From positions 31,633 to 95,632 of the IMG/VR virus record IMGVR_UViG_3300023174_004581: DNA of 64,000 nt, one strand, 5' to 3'. Source of the DNA: a virus. The notes beneath the pieces were generated by a model, which saw only the letters and a program-made list of their open reading frames with translations, ran no database searches and was not told the DNA's origin. Positions 57,224 through 64,000 of the stretch are shown here, piece by piece (positions within the stretch are counted from its first letter, which is position 1; every line of letters starts with the position of its first letter). Made by a program: the position numbers and the translations under genes.

Positions 57224-59719
57224 CTATAATTTGCGGGTTTTACGCAATTTGTTTTTTCTTATGATTGTGCGTGTCTTTTTAATAGCACTACGTACCTTCG
57301 TACGACGTTTCTTATGAGTCACACGAAATCGTCCACCGTAAAAACTGGGTGCTTTATGTATACATTCCCATACCTGTCTTAAGAGTAGAAGTTTGGCTTC
57401 TGAACCACCCCATTTGTCAGGGTGAAATCTAAAGGTAAGTTGATGATACGCTTTACGCAAATCTATAATATGTGGTCTTGGTACGCTAATTCTAGAAGGA
57501 TCCACAAATTGTTCAATTGCTAAACGTTTCAGTGTAGCTAACGCATCTGCGACTGTGCTACATACATATCTTTCCTCGTGTAGCGACGGTGGTCTTTCCT
57601 CATGCGGCGGCGGTTCACGAATATATTTGAACCATAGACCTTCAAGATATTTTGAAGTTTTATTTGCTTCGGTTGTATATGGTATAATAGTTTCATCTCT
57701 CAAGACTAAGTCAATAATATAGGATCGTTCCTTTCGATGTATTATAAATTTCTCTAATTTATCATAGTCAGACAATTTAACAAGTTCAGTTGCATCTTTA
57801 TCGTCAACAAAATTACGCTGATGTTCATCCCAGTAATCTTTTAATACGATATTAGTTTGAATAAAATGGAATTCATATTTATCCAATTTTTTGCCGTAAA
57901 TACGCTGTATATTTTTAATCATATATGAAACACTGTCGTAAATATTATGATAATAACTGTCCACATATACCTTTTCTCCATCCTTACTATACTTATATAC
58001 AAGCAATTCGAATTCTGAATTTTCGTCATCCTCTACGTCGTTCTCTAGGTTGTTCTCTAGGTTGTTCTCTACGTGGTTCTCTTCGTAATTATTTGATTTA
58101 CCATAATATTTCATATATACATTTTTTAAAGAATTATTATTATTTGAGTATCTAGCATCGCCAAATTCGATTGTTAATGGTTTTCTTTTAACTAAAAAAT
58201 AACTGTCATTGGCAACATTATATACTGTGCCTTCATTCTTATCATCCACTACTATATTATCTCCCTTTGGATGAAACTCAAAATCTTTTATATCTTCACG
58301 CGGATATTCGTCTGATAGAAATTTAAATAAACCTTCAAGCATATCATATATACTATCAGACATGTTATGATTGTACCATAAACCTGTGTCTTTAGTGTTT
58401 AAAGATATTTCAATACGCATAAATTCATTATTGCTATTATTATTGCTATTATTATTGCTATTATTATTGCCATGATTGTTGTCCGCATTATGACGTTTTA
58501 TCCATAACCCTGTTAAAAAATTATAAGAATTATTATAAACTTTCACATTACCTAAATCAAACGATAACTTCTTATTTCTAACATAAATTTTAAAATCTTG
58601 GATTTTTTCCTTTACAAAATAATGTAACACATTCCAATCATCTGTTATTATAGTCTCATCGTCGTTCCAGTAACTTCTTAATTCTAAATGGATATCATCC
58701 ACTTGAAAGGCATAACTACTTAAATCGTGACCGAACACTTGTCTGAGATTTATAATCAGTTCAAAAATACTATCATTAAGATTATGGTAATATGTGTCAA
58801 CCAATCCATGGTCAACGTACACGTTTAATTTAAGTAAATCCTCCGCGTCGTCGTTATTATTGTTATCTCCCCCATTCGCTTCATTTTCTTCATTTTCTTC
58901 ATTGCTTCCAATTTCATCATCATCTTCAGTCCATATACGTGGTTTTGTTCGCATTTGTTCCGCCTCTTGTCGTGCACGCTCAGCCGCATTTACAGAATTT
59001 GATAATGAAGGTGTAAGAGCTGGTTTATCTGCTGGTTTTTGATACCTACAAACAACATTGTACCAAACCTGCTTTTCTCCAAAAACATTTTGTAAAGACC
59101 CTTCTGGCACTTTCAATAAATAATTATGAAACTCTTGAAATGTTGTTACGCTCTTCACAATATCATTAATTTGTGCAGGTGTTGGATTGATAGAATACTC
59201 GAATGCCCGTAAAACTTTCGGACCCCATAAATGTTTATCGGCATTTTCATCTGGGAGTATTGGAATAAAATCAGCATTCATACTTCCTACACCATTGTAC
59301 AATTGGTGTAATCCAGATGTAGTTATACCTTTAACAGACTTTTCCCACCAAGTAAGACCAGGCCCAAATGATGGCGATAAGTATGTTCTACCAGATAAGG
59401 TTGGTGCACCAGACCAGTGTATTTTTGGCTGGGGTAATTTATATTCAAGACACAATCGCCTGAAAAGATTAATATGCAACACCGGGTTTGCAAGAATTTT
59501 TCCGATTTGAACACCATAAAAACGATTATTTGCATCCTTAAATGCTTTTATTAACCCGTTATATATATAACTTAATTCACCGGATCTGACAAACGTTATA
59601 TATACACTTCCGTTTGGAATAGGTAAACGTAAATGTTCAGTCTTTTGGAATGACCCAAATACGTGAGACATACACTCTGAACCATGACCAAAAAAAGCAA
59701 ACACGTTCGGCAAGGCCAT
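57224..59719 (-). CDS. Large protein with triplicated central module, J domain and basic tail
   Basis: 831 residues from the ATG at 59719. Residues 1-240 are a unique domain starting ALPNVFAFFGHGSECMSHVF. An acidic Asn-rich linker follows, then three divergent copies (~300-430, ~435-560, ~575-710) of a module with the phrases DTYYHNLNDSIFELIINLRQ, WYNHNMSDSIYDMLEGLFKF and DSYYHNIYDSVSYMIKNIQR, each followed by a YxF strand and a W/V-DD segment. At ~740-785, DLRKAYHQLTFRFHPDKWGG is a J domain with the HPD motif that activates Hsp70. The end is a long basic tail after GGRFR. Probably late; may recruit host Hsp70. Confidence 0.8.
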   Translation of the reverse strand: MALPNVFAFFGHGSECMSHVFGSFQKTEHLRLPIPNGSVYITFVRSGELSYIYNGLIKAFKDANNRFYGVQIGKILANPVLHINLFRRLCLEYKLPQPKIHWSGAPTLSGRTYLSPSFGPGLTWWEKSVKGITTSGLHQLYNGVGSMNADFIPILPDENADKHLWGPKVLRAFEYSINPTPAQINDIVKSVTTFQEFHNYLLKVPEGSLQNVFGEKQVWYNVVCRYQKPADKPALTPSLSNSVNAAERARQEAEQMRTKPRIWTEDDDEIGSNEENEENEANGGDNNNNDDAEDLLKLNVYVDHGLVDTYYHNLNDSIFELIINLRQVFGHDLSSYAFQVDDIHLELRSYWNDDETIITDDWNVLHYFVKEKIQDFKIYVRNKKLSFDLGNVKVYNNSYNFLTGLWIKRHNADNNHGNNNSNNNSNNNSNNEFMRIEISLNTKDTGLWYNHNMSDSIYDMLEGLFKFLSDEYPREDIKDFEFHPKGDNIVVDDKNEGTVYNVANDSYFLVKRKPLTIEFGDARYSNNNNSLKNVYMKYYGKSNNYEENHVENNLENNLENDVEDDENSEFELLVYKYSKDGEKVYVDSYYHNIYDSVSYMIKNIQRIYGKKLDKYEFHFIQTNIVLKDYWDEHQRNFVDDKDATELVKLSDYDKLEKFIIHRKERSYIIDLVLRDETIIPYTTEANKTSKYLEGLWFKYIREPPPHEERPPSLHEERYVCSTVADALATLKRLAIEQFVDPSRISVPRPHIIDLRKAYHQLTFRFHPDKWGGSEAKLLLLRQVWECIHKAPSFYGGRFRVTHKKRRTKVRSAIKKTRTIIRKNKLRKTRKL
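58042..58085. repeat. 15-bp tandem repeat in the J-domain gene
   Basis: GTTGTTCTCTAGGTTGTTCT-type units repeat about three times and code ENNLE-like pentapeptides in a linker between modules. Confidence 0.7.
58431..58470. repeat. ATTATT/GCTATT microsatellite in the J-domain gene
   Basis: About 40 bp of ATTATTGCT units code a run of Asn and Ser in a linker; length variation between isolates would be expected. Confidence 0.75.
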
Positions 59720-59765
59720 TATTATAGTGTGAATAAAAAATACCGTCAAATACTGGTTAGCCTAG

Positions 59766-61340
59766 TTATTTAACCACGAGCCAAATCTCCTTGGCTATTT
59801 TACAAATGCGTACAACAAAGTCTCTACGGATTGTAATAATTTGGCCGTTCTCTACTGAGCGACGAATACGTTCTGCGAAATTTTGGGCGGCCGCAAATGT
59901 CGGCTTCCCAATATGAAGACGTCTATGAGCGATATCTGTAAGAATACGTAACCAGCCTTCACCGTCCAATTCTAAATAGGCTGCTTGTGTTATATTGATA
60001 CGACGCTGAATAGGATCCCAACTATTGCTTATCGGCTGAAACAACAGACGTTCCAGAAGAGTTGACTGCTTGTGAATACGTTCCGCAACTTCTAACACTT
60101 TCTCATCCACGTGTTCCCCATACTGGGCGTGCGTGGCCGCATAGAAATGGTTACGGAACTTGCCACGATTTGACCATGTCGGTGTCGTATTTTTGAGATG
60201 GGGAATCGCAAGAGCGTCGGCGGTTTCGTAAATAAGCGACTTTCGGATACGCAGCCAGGGACGGCATATCTGAACATCATCCTCTATACTTGTTTCGTGG
60301 AACTTCATTAAATCGTTGAGATGTGTTCCGTGTGCGAAGTTTGTCCATATATTTTCTATAGCATCTTCCTGGATATGACCGAGGAATACCGGTCGTTCAA
60401 GAGCTTTATAGACACTGAAACGGAGTGAGCGTGTCATCTCTTCGTAAAACGCACGATCCGTCGTCTCACGTCGTAGCCATTCCACTGTATAAATATAGAG
60501 TGGAATGCCTAGTTTCTGACAGTAGTTTGTAATGAAATCTCGTTCGTCTACAGATTCTTTGCGATTTCCGTAGACGATGTGAGCAGCGATAACATCGGCT
60601 CCCTTTCGCTTTAGTAATGCGGCCATAAGCATACTGTCCACGCCTCCGCTCAAACTGATGGTCATCGGCTCATTCGCCGATAATGTCTCTGTAAGCGACG
60701 ACGTGTTAAACGGTAGTTCACGCCACGTTCTGAGAGTTTCAGGTGTTGTTGCGGCCGCATAGAGGGCGGGATATGACTCACAAATCGCCGCCGGATTGTA
60801 CGGAGCGGAGGTTGTTGCGAGAACAAGATTGTCTGCGACTGTGGACGCTGTATAGGCTTTGCGATAGGAATCCATGAAGAACTTATTGAGAAGGGGATAT
60901 TCTGTAATGGAGCGGTCGTTAAGCCAGACATGAATCGTTTGAAAGAGCGGTTCCCATTGCGTAAGATGCTTCCACGGCATGAGATACCATACAAGTTCCT
61001 GTTCAGAAACGGATTTTATATGGTCTGTTGTGAAATTTCGTACAATCTCGGCCGCTTCTTCACGGGCGGTTTGTATCGTCGTTTCTGAGAAAGGCTCTAC
61101 ACGTGAGAAGTGACGTAGAAACTGATCCAAGTAGACAACAATACCGAAATTGTCTTCTTGGGTGAAATCATAATCTTTAAAGGTCGCATATATGGCTTGG
61201 TCGGCTTCGTACTGACGTACTCCTGACGCAATCCAGTATTCTGGATGAGAGAGCCAGTAGTCACGCACACGTGTGGACATCGTATGGTAGTAAGGGTGGT
61301 GCAGCAGTGAGAAGAACTTCATTTTTTCTATGGGAATCAT
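59766..61340 (-). CDS. Fusion of DUF924-like domain and TilS/MesJ-type PP-loop ATPase
   Basis: 524 residues. Residues ~25-170 resemble DUF924: VRDYWLSHPEYWIASGVRQY, IVVYLDQFLRHFSRVEPFSE, VWYLMPWKHLTQWEPLFQTI. Residues ~225-420 are a PP-loop N-type ATPase with TISLSGGVDSMLMAAL (ATP-binding SGGxDS), GHIQEDAIENIWTNFAHGT and CRPWLRIRKSLIYETADALA, the order of tRNA(Ile)-lysidine synthetase. TilS turns the CAU anticodon into one reading AUA. Whether the viral protein modifies tRNA is unknown. ATGs at 61340, 61322 (context ATAGAAAAAATG, late-like) and 61280 are possible; I give the first. Confidence 0.8.
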   Translation of the reverse strand: MIPIEKMKFFSLLHHPYYHTMSTRVRDYWLSHPEYWIASGVRQYEADQAIYATFKDYDFTQEDNFGIVVYLDQFLRHFSRVEPFSETTIQTAREEAAEIVRNFTTDHIKSVSEQELVWYLMPWKHLTQWEPLFQTIHVWLNDRSITEYPLLNKFFMDSYRKAYTASTVADNLVLATTSAPYNPAAICESYPALYAAATTPETLRTWRELPFNTSSLTETLSANEPMTISLSGGVDSMLMAALLKRKGADVIAAHIVYGNRKESVDERDFITNYCQKLGIPLYIYTVEWLRRETTDRAFYEEMTRSLRFSVYKALERPVFLGHIQEDAIENIWTNFAHGTHLNDLMKFHETSIEDDVQICRPWLRIRKSLIYETADALAIPHLKNTTPTWSNRGKFRNHFYAATHAQYGEHVDEKVLEVAERIHKQSTLLERLLFQPISNSWDPIQRRINITQAAYLELDGEGWLRILTDIAHRRLHIGKPTFAAAQNFAERIRRSVENGQIITIRRDFVVRICKIAKEIWLVVK

Positions 61341-61405
61341 TGTAGCGTCAATATAAAATAACACCCGGAGTAAAATATTTTCTTATACCTATATACGATC
61401 ACAAC

Positions 61406-63046
61406 ATGTCCAATCCTAGTTTTTCTAGTTTAGGGGGTCTATGGCAAGGCATTAGTGTAAGTGAAAACGGACAAGTTCAATATGCGTTAAAATACAATGA
61501 TGCTGATAACAAAGCGGGTGGTTTGTGGATATCTATAAATGGTGGTGTGACGTGGTCGGATATTACTACAAATGCTGGAGGAGATGCACCGAGCGGAATA
61601 ACTATGTATGGACTAGCTTTTAAATTTGATGGTTCTGCGATTATGGTTGACTATGCAAATGGAACAATTTATGAGTATGCTAATAACCCTGCTCCAGGAG
61701 GCACATTCGGATGGCAAACTCCAAACGGGTCTCTTGCGAATAGGACTGTTGTGAATAAGTTTAATGAGATTCCTTATTACGTTACAAATGTTTCATACCC
61801 TTGTGTTGCAATTTCAACACTAAGTAATTCTACATTTGGGTTTATAGGGTTTGGAGCAACTCAATCAGGTGGCGCAGCATCTTATCCGATGGTGATTATT
61901 ACGAATGATATGGGTGTTAATTTCCGTGGATGTACTTTAGGCTATGTTTCAGGTGCATATACAGAGGCATGGGGAATGAAACTGAACAATAATGGTACAC
62001 GTGCGTTCTATTTATTCAACGACAATGAAAATGTATATAGTGTAACGACAGGTATTCTTGGCTGGGCTTCTTATGGTAGTGGCACGTCAAGCACTGGTTC
62101 AACGGTGACTGGCTGGTTTGATAAAGGGGCAATTGCGAATGATGCATTTATTGACTTCGCAATCAGCGGAGATGGCAACAATGTGTCAGCCATTACAAAA
62201 AATACGGTTAAAACATATCACTATAATGGAACCACTTGGGCAAATAGTACAACTATAGGATCTGTATCAGGCACCACATATCATGCGTCTACTATGAATT
62301 CAGACGGAACCATTTGTTACATAGCGTATAAGGATACAAACGGCTCAGGTGTAAAAGTCTATACGATGGATCCAACTACAGGTAGTATTACACTATCCAA
62401 TACGATTTCTATGAGCTTTCAGGATTATAATACGACCGACGACACAAACCCCTACGTGAGTATGGCATGTTCGTTCCACAGTGGAAAATATCTTGCGGTC
62501 ACCGATTTCGGATCAACATCAGCGGGAACAGGCGGTGGTGTCTACCAATATAACAATATAAGTGTGCCCTGTTTAACCGAAGGAACACGTGTAAAGACGG
62601 TGACAGGATACATGCGTATTGAAGATCTCCATGAAGGCGATGTCATTATTTCAGATTTAGACGAATGTGTGCGAATTCGTGCTATTCGTAAGACTGTACT
62701 GCCTATAGTCGGAACGCGTGAAGCACCCTTTCATATACCCGCAAATTCTATTCGACCAGGACTACCACTCAAGGATGTTCGTCTATCACCGGATCATTTA
62801 ATTCATGTCGGTGGAGACCGTTGGTTAACGCCTCGTCAAGCCGCAAAACGCAATCCTTCCGTGATACAACAATACGGCAACGGTCTACCAATGACCTATT
62901 ATTCGGTCGTTGTGCCCAATTACTTCAAACAAAATCTTGTGATTGAAGATGGCGTTGTGGTGGAAGCCTGTTCTAGTCGCGGACTTGTATGGGATGAGGA
63001 CGCAGAGGCCTTTGAACGCGTTGAGAAGAATGAGAATATCGATTAG
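61406..63046 (+). CDS. Beta-propeller-like protein with C-terminal Hint domain
   Basis: 546 residues. Residues 1-385 contain repeated Ser/Thr/Gly/Asn-rich strands with BNR/YCF48-like phrases (LWISINGGVTWSDITTNAGG; VIITNDMGVNFRGCTL; TMNSDGTICYIAYKD), suggesting a beta-propeller. Then Cys389 starts a Hint domain (Hedgehog/intein fold): CLTEGTRVKTVTGYMRIEDL, GDVIISD, PFHIPANSI, DVRLSPDHLIHVGGDRW, IQQYGNGLPMTYYSVVVPNY. There is no His-Asn splice end, so it would cleave or rearrange after Cys389 without splicing. Possibly a surface protein that is released or attached by self-processing. Confidence 0.8.
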   Translation: MSNPSFSSLGGLWQGISVSENGQVQYALKYNDADNKAGGLWISINGGVTWSDITTNAGGDAPSGITMYGLAFKFDGSAIMVDYANGTIYEYANNPAPGGTFGWQTPNGSLANRTVVNKFNEIPYYVTNVSYPCVAISTLSNSTFGFIGFGATQSGGAASYPMVIITNDMGVNFRGCTLGYVSGAYTEAWGMKLNNNGTRAFYLFNDNENVYSVTTGILGWASYGSGTSSTGSTVTGWFDKGAIANDAFIDFAISGDGNNVSAITKNTVKTYHYNGTTWANSTTIGSVSGTTYHASTMNSDGTICYIAYKDTNGSGVKVYTMDPTTGSITLSNTISMSFQDYNTTDDTNPYVSMACSFHSGKYLAVTDFGSTSAGTGGGVYQYNNISVPCLTEGTRVKTVTGYMRIEDLHEGDVIISDLDECVRIRAIRKTVLPIVGTREAPFHIPANSIRPGLPLKDVRLSPDHLIHVGGDRWLTPRQAAKRNPSVIQQYGNGLPMTYYSVVVPNYFKQNLVIEDGVVVEACSSRGLVWDEDAEAFERVEKNENID

Positions 63047-63143
63047 ACCCCGTTGGCGAAAGACTGCCGGAATGAAATGACCAGCAGTCTAACTTCTATT
63101 TTTCCCTTAAGTCTAAATACAAAATTCGTTCTTATACATAAGA

Positions 63144-63464
63144 ATGAATTCATGTATTTTTTGTTTAGAAGGAGGTGATACAGGCCAAGCCCTCCTCCAT
63201 AACGTAAAATGCCGATGTAATTTTTGTTTTCATATGCCGTGCTATGAACTCTATGATAGAAAAACGGTATGTCCTATGTGTCGTTCAGTTGTTGGTGAAT
63301 TATTTGAACCGACGATTGTTGTGCCTGTAGAAGTCGTCGTAGCTCCACCTAGTGTAGTTCAGGTTGGAACTCGACGCCGGCCTGTTCGCAATTGTATGTG
63401 GTTACTTGTTGCTACGATACTTATAAGTTTTATTGTTGGTCTAATGCTGTTCTTTTCAAGGTGA
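63144..63464 (+). CDS. RING-CH (MARCH-type) membrane protein
   Basis: 106 residues. Cys4, Cys7, Cys23, Cys25, His30, Cys33, Cys43 and Cys46 exactly follow the RING-CH spacing C-x2-C-x(n)-C-x-C-x4-H-x2-C-x9-C-x2-C. One transmembrane helix (WLLVATILISFIVGLMLFF) is at the C-terminus. This is the layout of viral K3/MARCH-like E3 ubiquitin ligases, which remove host membrane proteins; cellular MARCH proteins have two helices, here there is one. Host-target removal is inference. It overlaps the next gene by 9 bp, tail to tail. Confidence 0.8.
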   Translation: MNSCIFCLEGGDTGQALLHNVKCRCNFCFHMPCYELYDRKTVCPMCRSVVGELFEPTIVVPVEVVVAPPSVVQVGTRRRPVRNCMWLLVATILISFIVGLMLFFSR

Positions 63465-64000
63465 TGCACCCGTAGATGCCTTTGAGCTTTTAGTTCCGCT
63501 GTTACGTGTGTACGCCTTATACTTTGTAGACCAGGTGTATGGACGCTCCTTTCCGATTAACTGTTTTGCAGTAAATGATTCTACAACCGTTCCTTCGCAA
63601 ATGAAGTTGTCCGTGAAGTAATTGGGAGCCTCAAAGTGATAGTATTGAACGCTCTTGCCAATATCGTATTGTATCACAGATCCTGGATTGATTTCGGAGG
63701 CTGTCTGCGGTTTCTGCCAGAGACCCTTGCCTAATGAGATTGCGTGCCAAGGAGACAGACGCAGATCGGCTACAGGAACATTGCGACCTAACGCATTCTT
63801 AGGAATTAAATAAGGTGCCGACTCTTTGTCTGCCTTGATGACAGTTGTATACATTTTGATAGGAACCTGACGACCATCGGCGGTAACGAGGATATCGCCT
63901 GTACGTAAAGTAGACGCCTCCACGTAGCCCGCAGGTGTGAGAAGCTTTGAGGAGGCGGTGAAGCATGCAGCACCTCCACCTCCACCTCCACCTCCACCTC
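63456..64000 (-). CDS. Hint-domain protein with poly-Gly linker, cut by the right edge
   Basis: Open to the window end, so only the C-terminal ~181 residues are seen. A run of nine Gly (coded by a GGTGGA repeat at 63972-64000) leads into a Hint domain starting at a Cys coded at 63963-63965: CFTASSKLLTPAGYVEASTL, GDILVTADGRQVPIKMYTTV, PYLIPKNALG, VADLRLSPWHAISLGKGLW, VIQYDIGKSVQYYHFEAPNY. It closely parallels the Hint domain of the gene at 61406 (same RLSPxH, IQY, PNYF and VVE phrases). The upstream domain lies beyond the edge. The basic end EKxx/RNSGTKSSKASTGASP is not the shared tail. Confidence 0.8.
   Translation of the reverse strand, partial: GGGGGGGGGAACFTASSKLLTPAGYVEASTLRTGDILVTADGRQVPIKMYTTVIKADKESAPYLIPKNALGRNVPVADLRLSPWHAISLGKGLWQKPQTASEINPGSVIQYDIGKSVQYYHFEAPNYFTDNFICEGTVVESFTAKQLIGKERPYTWSTKYKAYTRNSGTKSSKASTGASP

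Noticed and set aside
1-64000. CRISPR arrays and insertion sequences with transposase
   Set aside because: No regularly spaced repeats with unique spacers and no transposase gene were seen; the repeats found are coding tandem repeats, hairpins or the palindrome.

Overview
The window looks like part of a large double-stranded DNA virus genome of the Nucleocytoviricota, most likely an Imitervirales (mimivirus-type) member close to the algal-infecting 'Mesomimivirus' branch. Direct support: genes are dense, intron-free and on both strands, with gaps usually under 100 bp; at least 21 copies of the mimivirus-type early promoter octamer AAAATTGA sit in the correct orientation, mostly 30-70 bp before start codons; and the gene set is typical of such viruses (class I ribonucleotide reductase large chain, eIF4A-type helicase, YqaJ-type nuclease, PP-loop ATPase, ankyrin and LRR proteins, GIY-YIG and HNH nucleases, an intein, a tRNA). 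The species cannot be named from sequence alone.

Layout. 1-5945: an AT-rich sugar cluster with three glycosyltransferase-type enzymes (one a GT11-like fucosyltransferase), a GNA1-like glucosamine-6-phosphate N-acetyltransferase, an FkbM methyltransferase and a StrG-like oxygenase fused to a DegT-type sugar aminotransferase, probably building a glycan of the particle surface. 5946-7557: a roughly 370-bp imperfect palindrome and a GIY-YIG/zinc-finger endonuclease. 7637-16786: proteins of mostly unknown function, several ankyrin-like, ending in the same Gly-Gly plus Arg/Lys-rich tail, with one probable intron-containing tRNA. 16865-21124: a giant Ser/Thr-rich, repeat-built membrane protein. 21232-26263: small genes, including a SemiSWEET-like transporter and an HNH nuclease. 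26348-28469 and 37813-41270: two tail-to-tail pairs of a cytosine-C5 DNA methyltransferase and a PD-(D/E)XK-like nuclease, read here as viral restriction-modification units; the second methyltransferase carries an intein exactly at its catalytic cysteine. 28555-37686: kinase-like protein, putative virion membrane proteins, proline dehydrogenase, LRR protein, GIY-YIG/zinc-knuckle protein, PARP-like protein. 41377-54455: glycosyltransferase, SET protein, kinase, probable virion proteins, ankyrin protein, Vsr-like homing nuclease, eIF4A helicase, YqaJ nuclease. 54523-64000: ribonucleotide reductase, a J-domain protein with a triplicated module, a DUF924/TilS-like fusion, two Hint-domain proteins and a RING-CH membrane protein.

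Expression. Early-type genes have AAAATTGA upstream. A second set has a TATAGAATG-like sequence running into the start codon and lacks AAAATTGA; most genes for proteins with the basic tail are in this set, so they are probably late virion proteins. Three times the TGA of AAAATTGA is also the stop codon of the upstream gene. Hairpins lie at several 3' ends, as expected for mimivirus-type transcript ends.
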